Shown here piece by piece: positions 14,053 through 25,328 of a stretch of DNA of 64,000 nucleotides. The stretch is from assembly GCA_946811695.1 (NCBI GenBank), contig OX328132.1, forward strand, positions 92,330,900 through 92,394,899. Reading direction: 5' to 3'. The DNA comes from Gonocerus acuteangulatus. Lineage: Eukaryota > Arthropoda > Insecta > Hemiptera > Coreidae. Every line of letters starts with the position of its first letter. The first letter of the stretch is position 1. A model generated the notes under the pieces. That model saw only the letters and a program-made list of their open reading frames with translations, ran no database searches and had not been told where the DNA came from. The translations under genes were made by a program, and so were the position numbers.

Positions 14053-14122
<70 letters not shown>
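14053..14122. repeat. (AT)n microsatellite
   Basis: About 35 AT units; unrelated spacer lies on either side. Confidence 0.97.
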
Positions 14123-14124
<2 letters not shown>

Positions 14125-14501
14125 TCATCGGGCCGACTTAATAAGAGGGTTTAATCCATGTATAGGGAGGGAGGAAAACAATGAAAGCATGAAAATAAGC
14201 ATAAAATAAAAAATATTATACTTTGTAGTCATAAAATATGGCATGAAGAGTAAAGAAAAGACAGACCGGTTGAAAGGAGCTTTCGATATACCGTTGTGCA
14301 AGATAGTTCCCTTCTGGTTCCGATCGAGTGACAAGCTGACGATCGATAATATCTTCTATACTTATCTCCCCGATCCATCTGTGTAGATATCTCCGATAGG
14401 AGGATTAAATGGGTCAAAATATTACCTACTTTTATACACCAGTATAGATTTTATACTTCCTAACCTGTACGATGATTAGGTTTAATTAAACACACCCACA
14501 C

Positions 14502-14505
<4 letters not shown>
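14123..14505. other. unassigned spacer
   Basis: Overlapping short frames on the minus strand have no recognisable domains. Confidence 0.5.
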
Positions 14506-14574
<69 letters not shown>

Positions 14575-14679
14575 ACTGAACCACGCACACACACACTCAT
14601 ATATATATATATATATATGCGTGCGAAGCATTTGCTCGTGCTCTTCCCCTCCGTGGAGGTTTGCCTCTGAGAAGCCGAG

Positions 14680-14738
<59 letters not shown>
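14506..14738. repeat. compound low-complexity cluster: (GA)n, G10, (CA)n, (AT)n, A59
   Basis: (GA)n at 14,506-14,565 leads into a run of ten G. A short CA run, a short AT run (14,598-14,618) and an uninterrupted poly(A) at 14,680-14,738 follow. The poly(A) is preceded by about 60 bp of unique sequence and may be the tail of an unrecognised retroposon. Confidence 0.9.
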
Positions 14739-14740
<2 letters not shown>

Positions 14741-15323
14741 TAAAGCAATAATCATGGCCAGGTCAGATTGACTTGAACTGAATGATTTGTTAAACATGTA
14801 TTAGAAAATTAACTTGAGGCCATTTGAGAATGTGAACAGCAGTTCATATCATATTAGTGATCAGCCATGAAATAGTATAGTTTCATGTTTATAATTTCTT
14901 TAAAGCGAATAATCTGATTTGATCTCCGGGTTTCTTTATCTTAGAGAGCATAGACGTAGTAGGTTGGTTGTCATGGACTAAGTAAAAACAAATGACTGCG
15001 AGCGGTTTGGGGACGTAACTTTATATGCAAGTTTTGATTAATTTAAAACATCATATAAATAAATAAATATTTTAAGCCGAAATTAAATACGGAATGAGAT
15101 AATAAATGCATGCAATTTCTCGAAATTCTCGATAAAGGATCGATTGGTGGAGTGTGGAATTTCAAAAAACTGTTTTTCAATTGTAATTCTATACAAAAAA
15201 AAATTGAGTAATTTGTATATATTTCTGGTGTAGCAATGAAAAAAAGCTTTAAATTGATGCCTCATTAATGAAAATTCATGATGTATTAATGAAGTTATGG
15301 CGTACCAACGTACGAAATCCCCA

Positions 15324-15326
<3 letters not shown>
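14739..15326. other. unassigned AT-rich spacer
   Basis: Nothing recognisable was seen. Confidence 0.5.

Positions 15327-15371
<45 letters not shown>
15327..15371. repeat. (AT)n microsatellite
   Basis: About 22 AT units. Confidence 0.97.
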
Positions 15372-15373
<2 letters not shown>

Positions 15374-15460
15374 TCATAAATACATAAAATATAAAACAAA
15401 TGAGGTTATGAAAAACCAACCTATCCGTTACATCGCTGTAAGTCAAGCACTGTTTTCTGA

Positions 15461-15632
15461 GATTTTTCCGCGCATCGACAAATCTGGACCATTAGCGCCA
15501 ACACCCAGGTTGCAGCCAAGAATTTTCTCAACGAGCCCTGAGATGACAAAAATTCCTGCCACCGGTGGGGATCGAACCCACCATCTCCCGCTTATGAATC
15601 TAAGGCGCTAGCCCCTAGACCACCGGAGACCC
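15461..15632 (-). mobile_element. tRNA-derived SINE, copy 3
   Basis: The minus strand gives GGGTCTCCGGTGGTCTAGGG, TTCATAAGCGGGAGATGG, GGTTCGATCCCC, then GAGAAAATTCTTGGCTGC and GATGCGCGG. It aligns throughout with the 3.3-kb copy. The A tail is degenerate, so this insertion looks older. Confidence 0.85.
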
Positions 15633-16278
15633 GTTCGACTGAGATGCTCTTATCAAACGTTACGCCGAAAACCATTTATGTTGTAATTATTAACTTATTA
15701 CATTCCTCTCACCAATATTTCACGGCTGTTTTCGTGATATTTAAGAAAATAGACTTGAACCCTAAAACAGTTCATGTGGGTTAATAAAATATATATATAT
15801 TTTTTTTTGTATTGCCTATGCCGGACTTTCGTTTTTAAACAATCCATTACTTAATATAATAATTTTGAAAAAAATATGAATATTTTTTATGATTATAATA
15901 TAGTTGAGAATATAGAGTAAAATTTAAAAAAATAAATACTGTAATAGGAGCCCTTAGCTGAGGTTCCTTCCTATTCTTCCATTTAAATGGAAATGAATCC
16001 TGACGAGCTCAGATAGTGCCAGCCTCGTGACACTCCATGGAATTGGACAAGTCCGACTTATTTGTCAGTTTCTTTGACAATATATTTTCGTCAAATCTTC
16101 AAGCATTTTATTATTCGATAAAAATCATATTTTTTTTTTGTTTACTACTTTTACGACAACAGACATGACTGTTATTTTAAATAGAGCTTCAAAAAATAAT
16201 ACCTGATACGGCAGTATACATAAAATTCATTCTATTTTAAAGAGGTATATACCATTTCTAAACAGTGTTTACTTAATC

Positions 16279-16328
<50 letters not shown>

Positions 16329-16625
16329 AATATATATTTTTAATTCTTGGAGACTACCACGGATCATTTTACTTAATATTATAAGGTCTTCTGGATATGA
16401 CCGTGTCATAACAAGGCGAATAATGTTTCCCCAGGCACTCTGCTGGCTTCCTCAGGGTTTCTTCTGAGAATGAAGATCGTCGGGGTCAGATTTATACCTG
16501 AACGAGGTCGAAGGCGGCCTACCTAAATGCAAATTCCCATCATCATCCAGCTCAAAAGAATGACATTATCAGGACATTACTTGAAAATTAAGATTGGTTG
16601 AGCCTTGAAAATTTCATAGCACACA
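15633..16625. other. AT-rich spacer with an (AT)n tract
   Basis: (AT)n at 16,282-16,326. The last ~200 bp may still belong to the Penelope-like element that follows, but I could not show a coding frame there. Confidence 0.5.
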
Positions 16626-17113
16626 TACCTCAAGAAAGAAGAACGCAATTTGAAGGAAGCATTGAGGACAAACGGATACGGCGAGGAAACAATAAGTATT
16701 CGAAAGACGAAGATTGCCTGTAATTCAAGAAGAACTTACGACCCAGTTGAAAATGCCAAGGAAAATGTCATCGTTCCACACGTAAAAGGAGTAACAGATA
16801 AAATCAACGAACTATTCAGAAAATATCAAATCAAAACTAATTTCTGAAGTTATAAGACGATTAGGCACCTGCTCCTGAATTACAAGGCTCAACTAGGTTT
16901 GAAGTTACAGGTTATATACAGCGGACCATGTTTGTGTGGAAAGAAATACGTAGGGCTAACTGGAAGACTGATTTTACAAGACTCTATGAGCACGTTAAAT
17001 GGGTCAAAAATAGAGATACAAAAACATCATCAGTTGTAGAACACTTCTTTACAACAAATCACGTCATAGAATTTGGTAAATGTACAGTTCAAGGAATCGA
17101 ACACTCGGGATAG
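16626..17113 (+). pseudogene. Penelope-like retroelement remnant with GIY-YIG endonuclease part
   Basis: The first piece (to 16,846) reads NLKEALRTNGYG ... IVPHVKGVTDKINELFRKYQ, resembling the region between reverse transcriptase and endonuclease in Penelope-like elements (proline-x-V-x-G-V-x-x-x-I-x-x-x-F-x-K-Y). The second piece, in other frames, reads YSGPCLCGKKYVGLTGR and then LYEHVKWVKNRDTKTSSVVE and HFFTTNHVIEF. This follows the C-x-C-G-K-x-Y-V-G-x-T-G-R ... L-x-E-H ... S-x-V-x-E-H pattern of the GIY-YIG endonuclease. Stops and at least one frameshift, near 16,975, make it non-functional. Confidence 0.7.
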
Positions 17114-17204
17114 GATCATACGGAAATATCCCCAAAATTTCAACAGAGATAGTTATTGATTGAGTAGCTATGGACTCCCGTCATCAGAACAGAGGTTCTG
17201 ATAA

Positions 17205-18413
17205 GCTGCGAGTTATGTCCAATTTTCTGAGTTTTTAACATAGACATATTTTTTATTGAATAAGAAAGGATTAATCAAAAACTGTTCAAGATAATTTAAT
17301 TCTAATTAAGCCATCATAAAATACATAGAATTTTCTTTAAGAAAATAGTAATTTAATTCAATGAAACCATTGATAGAAGATACTTTCTGGACGTCCCATA
17401 ACGCACTTCTGTTTTTCTCGAAAAATCACAGGTTTATCACGAATTTGTTCCTCAGCTCCCTAACGACTACAGATTAAATATTTACAGGAAAACGTCTACA
17501 TTTAGTTTGATTCAACTGAATTTTTTAACCTCCTTCAACACGATCTACCTATTGGATTGGAAGACGTTCCGCTTGCACAAAGAGTAGATTCATAGTCCCA
17601 GATGGATTTCTGTCGGGCACACAGGAACAATGCTGTTAGACAGTGGATGAACTCACTGTCCATGTTCACAAATGTCCAATTGCAATTTTGGCGAATTTCA
17701 AATTTTTAATTATATTAGCAAATTTTTTAGTGTACTGCAAAGAGTGCCAACTACATCGCGCAAAAGATATAACAATGACAATTTGGAAAACACAAAATAT
17801 GACATATCTCTTAAATGAAAAACTTTTCCAACAATTTCTTCCAGTTACGTTTTATGGCTTCGGGCCAGGACAATGTATTTCCACAGTTTGGTCAATAAAA
17901 AATGAGTAATCAATAATTTCTTCACACAAGGCAATTGAAAGTAACAAAACTCCATTCCACATTTTTTAACCTAAGTCAATCGTTCAATCTATCCCTCATC
18001 ATTCTTCCACTTCATTTCCACGGTTTTAATGCTTACTAATTGTAGACGTTTTCTTGTGAGTTGTGAATCTACAGTCCGTTAAAATTTGGTGATGTTTTAT
18101 GGCCTCCACGGTCCCCTGACCTTTCTACATGTGATTTTTTTTTGGCTACATTGTCACGTTCTTACAAGACTAAACCACGCACATTGCAAGAACTGAAGGC
18201 GTCAATCGAACATGAAATCAATATCATCAATGCAGACCTACTGGAAAGAGTAGATTCCGGGAATGGCATCAGAAATGCGTTGACGAAATCGGTATCACAT
18301 GCCTAATGTAATTTTCCGAACCCAACGAATGTCTTGATATCAATAAAACCTTTTTTAAAGCAATATTAACGAACTTATAATTTTTTTCAAAAACACCCTA
18401 TTCCTCTGCCTCA
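17205..18413 (+). mobile_element. decayed IS630/mariner-type element, copy 1
   Basis: The left part (from TTATGTCCAATTTTCTG) and 17,790-18,080 align with 57,990-58,350, including GAGTAATC, ATAATTTCTTCACACAAGG and CTCCATTCCACATTTTTT. The right end carries a transposase C-terminus (18,100-18,306) and finishes in CTGCCTCACCCTATA. The inverse of that resembles the CAGGGCGATTCAGG at 57,907 that begins the second copy. The middle of the transposase is deleted and the left end is truncated against the Penelope remnant. Confidence 0.65.
18100..18306 (+). pseudogene. mariner/IS630-type transposase C-terminal fragment
   Basis: Open frame WPPRSPDLSTCDFFLATLSR ... KTKPRTLQELKASIEHEINI, ending at TAA. 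W-P-P-R-S-P-D-L-x-x-x-D-F-F-L is the diagnostic block around the third catalytic residue, and K-P-R-T-L-Q-E-L-K-x-x-I is the usual C-terminal helix. The usual W-G-Y-L-K after F-F-L is altered. Everything N-terminal to this block is missing from the copy. It is a different lineage from the fragment at 12.0 kb, since the residues and element ends differ. Confidence 0.82.
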
Positions 18414-19019
18414 CCCTATATATATAAGGTAAAAATTGGTGGCCGGGGTGGGGGGTCGGAAGTTATACAGCCTTGGATAATTCGAAGTGGATTATTCGCC
18501 ATAGAATGAAAGAAAACAATTATCTAAATAGTTACATCAATGTGAGATCTACTAAAGTTCGAAATCATTGCTAAAATAAGTACTTCACTGGGGCATCTAC
18601 ACCTTCTTCTACAAATTAAAGATCGAACATAGCACATATAATATGAAGTAATAGAACTTGTGTTTTTCTTGAACATTCTATTCCGTTTTCTTATCAAAAA
18701 TCTCTTATCAAAAAGTTTCTGCCTTTGATTGGAAAACTTTTCTCTTTAAATCCCCCCCTCTCACTTTCCGCCTTATATCTTTGGTCAGGATCTTTTCTTC
18801 CAGGCTTTTCATCTATCGCTCTATTTTCTTTATCGCGTCTCTCCGAGTTGCAATTCTCTCATTACGTTAGTTTTGGTTTTTGGTCCATCCACACTCGATG
18901 GAAGATGGGTGATGCCAAAACTGTTTGCTAATCGGCTCCGATGTTGAAATATATATCGTGTTTCCACATTCTTTAGATTAAGGATGCGCTAATTCGATTG
19001 TAAATCTCACTTATCTACA
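18414..19019. other. unassigned spacer
   Basis: Nothing recognisable beyond a short G-rich run near 18,445. Confidence 0.5.
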
Positions 19020-19560
19020 TCCTACAGGGAGAATACTAACGTAAAATTACACGAACAATGAGTAACAACAAAAATGAAACCTTCCTTGGACACTAAACAA
19101 GGTATTGACCTGTTATTTGATATCACATTAAACGCTTTTAATGTTTACTCCAAGCTTTGGGGGAATATGGCCGTAGCGTATAACTGTGCCCACAATGATT
19201 GACTTGAAAAAAAACTTTTCCTAAACTCTAACACTCGAGCACTTTCGATCGGTTTTCTCCAGAATACCAGCGTATACAGAAGCAAACAATGAGTGACGAC
19301 AAGAAGCAAATCTTTGTTCAACACTGATAATCCTATAAAACCGGGTAATTTGAATTGAAACCACGTTAAACACTTTTGTTGTGTTTACTCCATCCTACGG
19401 GGGAATACCATCGCTCAAAGACTCGAACAATGAGTGAAACAAAAATACTACTTTCCTGACCACTAATCAACATATTAACCTGTCATTCCAATTAAAATCA
19501 TTTTAAACTCTTTTGGTGTGTTTACTCCGTCCTCTGAGGAGAATAGATAGATAGAATCAG
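19020..19560. repeat. degenerate ~143-bp tandem array
   Basis: The marker GAGAATAC...(A)CAATGAGTGA..ACAA recurs at about 19,029, 19,255, 19,399 and 19,541, with GTTTACTCC...CCTC near each unit end. The first unit carries an ~80-bp extra segment. A detached unit lies at 19,840-19,935. Units are diverged, so the array is old. Confidence 0.7.
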
Positions 19561-20479
19561 GGCCCCCCTAAGGGGAAAGCAACTCGACCTGAGAGATCTA
19601 TTGTGCCCCTGATAACTAGCAGGGTCACTTATAGTAGTATCCTTGACGAACCCTCTGATTTTCTCAGGTGTAAGCTCAGAATCTCTTCACGGTTCCGTTA
19701 TTTTCGCACATCCAAAGTGCATGAAGCGCCTTCTTGCGAGTACTGTATAATCACAAATTATATGTACAGATTTTTCCTCTTCTATCCTACACATCCTGCA
19801 TAACTAGGCCCATGTTAGGTAGATGTTTGTTCATATTTGCGAGGAGAATACCGACCTATGAGCGACGACAAAAAAAAACAATAACTTATAAACAGCGTGA
19901 TTTGAACTCAAAACACACTAAACCTCTCTAAGAGAGAGAAAACAACCTTATGACATTGATTTCTTGCTATATGTGCACCGTGTCTCAGTACAGGTGTGTT
20001 TGGTGGATTTTCATTCAAGAGTTAGGCCTTTCGAGATGTAACATTAAGATCTGCATCTATATTTTAGCCTCTATCTCTAGAATATTATTGACCCTTTTGT
20101 TTAAAATCAACCCTTATATGCAACATCCTATTATAATGAGGGGGCCATCATTTCAGAGTATTTCATCATAATGCCCATCCCGCAGGAGTGGCAAAAATAC
20201 AATAAATGAAAGAGACTGTCCCCTTGGAGGTGCTTGATTCGAGCAAATTCCTCAGTGGGACAACTAATACCAAAAATATATAAGCCCGCCCCAAAGGAGG
20301 TCCTTAAGCTCAGAAAATTGACCACTAATGTAAGTTAACTGATTTTTCTGATTTCTAATCATCGGCACTGAGCAATTCATAGGTCACTTATCCGCTAATT
20401 GACCGTTTTTTTTGTTTTTTTTAATGGAACCTGATACGGTGTACCATTGATATTTGTTGGGCGTAGGTATGGATTAGGA
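19561..20479. other. spacer with a detached ~143-bp unit
   Basis: Apart from the array unit at 19,840-19,935, nothing recognisable was seen. Confidence 0.5.
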
Positions 20480-21310
20480 CTAAGGAAAGGTTATTGGTTG
20501 CTTGGTTTAATTATTTATTTAAACCTTTGTTGATTATAGTGTCCATTTGATGGGCTTTCAAGATTTTTATGCTCCTCGAAGCCTTTATAACAATCAGGGG
20601 GAAGCAATCATGTACCTCCCCCCCTGTATTGCTCACATTTCAGGAGAGCATGAGTCATAGTTTCGTCTCCATTACGGCATACGCAGATCGGTATGTCTCT
20701 TCTTCTAAATCGAAATTGAGATAGGCGTTGAAATCGCCGTGACCCGATAAGAACTGCATATCCAATCGTAAGCTCGTCTTTCGGTTATAGTAGCAAAATA
20801 TTTCATGATCTCCCTTCAAGATGCAAAATTCATCCAGGCAACGCTCCAAGTTTCAGTTATGAACTCGTTACTGAGTCTTTCTAAGTCCTTCCGCCGCCGA
20901 TGATACGGGTGATCGCTGATCTGGTTCAGCCTAATATTTAGTTCCTCTGGAATTCAAGCTGGAAGTTGCTAGCCTCTCGGTCTTCTTCTGCATGCCATTG
21001 TGACCATTGCGACAATCTGGGTTGGAGATTCACCCGCGATTATGCAAAGCGCATCAGCACAGTTCTGTAAGACTTACAGCATCGGATGAGCAAAACTCTC
21101 TGTAGTGATGTGTGCTTATTTTATATCTTTAGCATTTAAACGTAGTATTCAAGTATAACGTTAGGCAATTTTCATACTTAAGGCCCAAAATGCCGCCACC
21201 AGTCGATTCATTGTCGTCAACCCGCGTTGCATCTGATTGGCCAGACTCCACATGTGGCTCAATGCCGACCCTATTGCCAGACTTTATTCCCAGGTAGTTA
21301 ATAACGGCAG
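20480..21310 (-). pseudogene. LINE (R1/Jockey-type) ORF2 3' remnant
   Basis: The minus-strand frame around 20,730-20,850 contains LRLDMQFLSGHGDFNAYL, matching the Q-F-L-T-G-H-G-x-F-x-x-Y-L block after the reverse transcriptase of R1/Jockey-type LINEs. In another frame downstream comes ICVCRNGDETMTHALLKCEQ, the C-x-C ... E-T-x-x-H-x-L-x-x-C zinc-knuckle-like end of ORF2. Further upstream (to 21,310) NYLGIKSG and traces of the late RT region appear. Multiple frame changes make it a dead 3' fragment. Confidence 0.68.
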
Positions 21311-21944
21311 GAAGTGAATTATTTGCTTAATGGCGAAATTTATTTTCAAAATTATCCCAAAATTGCTCTATTTGTTTATACCATTTTTATTAATTAATTA
21401 AATTTTAACTTCCATTTATTATTAACTACGAATTTTAGGAAGGGTTATCTATAGGTTACCACCCTTTGCTAGCCAGGATAGGGCTGATGCCTTTTGTTTT
21501 TTCTAAAGAAAAGCCACCACCCCTAGTGGGAACCACCCATTTTTATAACTCAATAAATGTAGGTTTGTAAAAAAACTACTCAAGAAAAAAACGAGATATT
21601 TATAATGGTTTATAACCTCAGTAATTCGGGCTTCATTGCAGCCAAAAAACAAGCCAAAAATAATACAAAACTGTAGTCTAGATAATAATTAGAGCTAAAG
21701 TATATTGAGCGATGACATTGGATATACGTAACTTTTACTGAACCTTGTTAACACGTTCAAGGATAATTCGAAACGATATCTATACAAGAGATAAGTTGGG
21801 CGTGATCCTGAAGCGGTTAAAACATAGATGGCCATGAAACAGAGAAGTTTCAAAATTGGATAATGGCAAGGAAAAATCGAATGTGTGTGTATGTAGCTTA
21901 GTACTTCAAATGGGTCATTTAATGTATTTTCTTTATATAAGTAC
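21311..21944. other. unassigned AT-rich spacer
   Basis: Nothing recognisable was seen. Confidence 0.5.
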
Positions 21945-22655
21945 TAGCTGTGTGGATTTTTATAGGAAACAAACATACAGACAGGCAGCTGGTAGACGTT
22001 TTTGACCTAGCCTACGACACTCGCCAGATTAAGGTCCACATGTGTACCGAGTTTAGTCAAAATCGGACGAACGGGGTGGATTTGTATAGGGAACAAACAT
22101 ACAGACAGACAGCTGGTAGACGTTTTTGACCTAACCTACGACACTCCTCAGATTAAGATCCACATGTGTACCGAGTTTGGTCAAAATCGGTCAAACGGTG
22201 TGGATTTGTAAAAAGAACAAACAAACAGACAGAAAACCATACAGACACGTGATTTTTTGACCTAGCCTACGGCACTCTCCAGATTAGGATCTACCTGTGT
22301 ACCGAGTTTAGTCAAAATCGTACGAACGGTGTGGATTTTTATAGGAAACAAACATACCGACAGACAGCTGGTAGACGTTTTTGACTTAGCCTACGACACT
22401 CCTCAGATTAAGATCCACATGTGTACCGAGTTTAGTCAAAATCGGACGAACGGTGTGGATTTTGTAAGGGACGAACATACAGACAGACAGCTGGTAGGCG
22501 TTTTTGACTTAGCCTACGACACTCCGCAGATTAAGATCCACATGTGTACTGAGTTTAGTTAAAATCGGACGAACGTTTATCGATTTGTATAAGGAACAAA
22601 CAAACAAAGAAACAGACAGAAAAACATACAGACACGTGATTTTTATATATATAGA
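21945..22655 (+). repeat. ~124-bp tandem array (six units)
   Basis: The unit contains GGAACAAACATACAGACAGA, CAGCTGGTAGACG, CCTACGACACTC, GTGTACCGAGTTTAGTCAAA and ATCGGACGAACGGTGTGG. Unit starts fall near 21,952, 22,076, 22,200, 22,331, 22,455 and 22,575. The last unit ends ACAGACACGTGATTTTTATATATA, the inverse of how the Helitron-like copies at 133 and 26,459 begin. The same unit type forms the internal arrays of the foldback elements. Confidence 0.88.
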
Positions 22656-23156
22656 TTCAGAATTAATAATCCTCTACTCTGAAAAATAAATGAAAGGGAG
22701 GTAAACCATTTCAAGAGGAATACGCTTCCTAAAAGACTTTAGGAAGCCATAGAGGCGGGATGATCAAAGGGGTTTCTTGGGAAAAAGGAGAAAACCGCTT
22801 GAAAACACCACCGAATCCTACTTAACCCATGAGCTCATCATGGGGCAGACCTCCTACCGCGAGGAGATTCCACTCTATCTGAAAGGATAAGTCATTAAGG
22901 TAGGAGAGGGATTCACTGAAGTGGGTTTGAATCGGGATCCTAACCAAAAGGGCAATAGAGCTCGCGGTATGAGATTCAGAGGAAGGGCATTCTAGAACAT
23001 CGAGTAGGATGCATAGAATATAATTCGACCATTTATCTTTTAGAGTATTCCCTCATTTCCCAAAATGAGGAAACCCATTGAAGACATCAACTCGATGAAG
23101 AAGCCTGAGATGTTTCAAAAGTCATTAAAAAAAGAGTAATATGTGCGAACATATAT
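22656..23156. other. unassigned spacer
   Basis: Nothing recognisable was seen. Confidence 0.5.
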
Positions 23157-23575
23157 GAGGCGTTGCGGGTATGAAGGCCGAACTCAAAAAACGTTTTTTC
23201 CCGCCATCCGGATCTAGACGCTTCAGAGTATCTACAAGTATATTTTTCATGTTGTGTTCGCGCCCCTTCTTTCCCTCTCAAAATACACAGAGAATGAAAA
23301 AAAAGCTGGCTGGAAACTGCCACAGGAACTTGGATACGAAAGGCGAACTCAACACTCCACTGGATGATGATATAAATAAAATGCTCTATTCGTTGAAAGT
23401 GAAGTTCGCAAAAATTCCTGGTCAATTATTATATAATTTGAACAATGAGACATCCCGCAACAAAAAATGTTTTGAATATACTCAAGTGAAGTTCGCCTTT
23501 ATGGAAGAAATATTTAAACACATTTTCCTGAAAACTATCTTTGGTTGAGTTCGCCCTTCGTATCTCCAACGCCTC
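23157..23575. mobile_element. MITE with ~32-bp TIRs and internal GCGAACTC motifs
   Basis: The left end GAGGCGTTGCGGGTATGAAG then GCCGAACTCAA is matched by the inverted right end GAGGCGTTGGAGATACGAAG then GGCGAACTCAA. The motif recurs inside (GGCGAACTCAAC near 23,343; GTGAAGTTCGC near 23,400 and 23,490). A 125-codon frame crosses the element but has no recognisable domain. No exact target duplication is readable in the AT-rich flanks. Confidence 0.75.
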
Positions 23576-24082
23576 ATACATATAAACAGATAAGTGACAG
23601 AGTCCATCTTGAAATGATTTTATAAGGCCAAATAAATTAAACCAATAAATTAATTGGCTTCCTAAAACCTACTTTAAGTTATGGAGAACTAACTCAAAGA
23701 ATAATTTCATTGTTGGTTCCTAAATGTTTATTTCATCCTTGAATGAAATCAAAAGTGGTAATGTTGTGGGCTGAGGAAACCTTTGAAATGTCGTATATAT
23801 CTTTAAGTACCGACAGGAAGACTGTACTCAGCAAAACGTATGACAGCAGTAATTAATTACACTACGTACCTACTGTAATTAATTACTAATTTTACATTGT
23901 ATTTAGATTACAAAGTATAGCAGTAATTGTAATTGGTAATAACTAATAACGTTTTGCCCATCTCTGTATTTAACAGTGATCTATTTATAACCATTGTTTT
24001 TTCCTCAGTGTAACCATGATAGATCGTTAGCCTAGGAGAAGAGGATAAGTGCCAGAAGGTTGTAAACGTTTCGATGTAGACG
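23576..24082. other. unassigned spacer
   Basis: Nothing recognisable was seen. Confidence 0.5.
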
Positions 24083-24242
24083 TTTTTTTTTTCGTCTAGG
24101 CCATTAGCGCCGACATCCAGGGTGCAGCGGGGAATTTTCCGGGAGCCGTGTGATGAGAAAATTCCTCCCGCCGGTGGGGATCGAACCCACCATCTCCCGC
24201 TTATGAATTCAAGGCGCTAGCCACTAGACCATGGGAGACCCC
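24083..24242 (-). mobile_element. tRNA-derived SINE, copy 4
   Basis: The minus strand reads GGGGTCTCCCATGGTCTAGT, TTCATAAGCGGGAGATGG, GGTTCGATCCCC, GGAGGAATTTTCTCATCACA and GGATGTCGGCGCTAATGGCC. The final GATGCGCCGTAAAA segment is replaced by GACGAAAAAAAAAA. Confidence 0.87.
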
Positions 24243-24633
24243 TAGAAGTTGTTATATCGTAATTATTGTATCTGCCGTCAATCTATTCCTGAACTACTGT
24301 CTTTTCTCGGCCTAAATTAGATAAATAGGTAGCATAGATGTGTAGGATCAGTAACTGTTTTTTGTATCTATAGATGCAGATGGATCTGTTTTAAGATTCA
24401 GTGATCTATTCATAAACCACTTCTCTTACCCAGCTCATCCTCGAATCTAATTAGCCCAGTTAGTTAGGCCATGAGAACCTAGGTACGCGTGAAGGATGGT
24501 TTAGAATTAAGGACTAGACAGTGATTATTAAACATTTATTGTACATGTTACAGAATTGTAGTACTCAGAGGTAAATCAGCGGTCATTCAAGATCTTATTG
24601 AATGATGACTGAGATAAAGTTGAATCTGAAGGG
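24243..24633. other. unassigned spacer
   Basis: Nothing recognisable was seen. Confidence 0.5.
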
Positions 24634-25328
24634 TGCACCTACATTGGTCCCGATCCGATCCGATAGCCGCCAACTGTCGGGAGGAAAACAAACACAAGCA
24701 TGTCAATGGAGGTGCCTACATTGGTCCCAACCCGATCCGATTCGAACAGATGACTCCCGATTCCCGGCCGTTCTAACTTGTTTGTTTCTAGGCCGATATC
24801 GGACGACCGAACGACAGTGGAGCCTAACGACATATTGTATTTCGAAAATGTCTCCATCCCCTAAATCTAATCTGATTTCAATGCATTTTGTAAAAATGAA
24901 AGCTAATAATATTTAGAACAACTTTGCCTTAATTAAGTGGAAAGATGTTCTTAAGTTCCTAGCTACCTTTCTTATAAATTATTTTAAAATATGAATACTA
25001 ATGCTACTCTTATCGTAGTGTGACAGTTTAAAATTAACTGTGACACTACGATTATTTTTGGAACTGATATACTTCCGTAAGATTGATTGGCTTCCCAACA
25101 TCTCCTTTAAACCTCCATCAAGGTATTCGAAGGTTTCTATGCTTATTAGGCGGTATTTCTTAAATTAATCTCTCATTGTCACTTCACTACGAGTTTATTA
25201 CTAATGAGCTATGACTAGATCGGATCGGATCGGGTCGGGACCGATGTAGCCGCTCATGTCGGCCGCCGTCGATCAACCGATGTCGGATCGGGTTGGGAGA
25301 AATACGGGTCCAATGCAGGTAAAGCCTA
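24634..25328. mobile_element. TIR element with GATCCGATCC-rich ends
   Basis: The left end is GGGTGCACCTACATTGGTCC then CGATCCGATCCGATAG. The right end, inverted, is GGCTTTACCTGCATTGGACC, with CCCAACCCGATCCGACATCG further in. The end motif also recurs internally near 24,712 (GGTGCCTACATTGGTCCCAA). The interior 24,975-25,210 is shared with 61,990-62,480. It is non-coding and no transposase is visible. Confidence 0.65.

Noticed and set aside
23171..23548. 125-codon frame
   Set aside because: Lies entirely inside a TIR-bounded MITE and is made partly of its repeated motifs.
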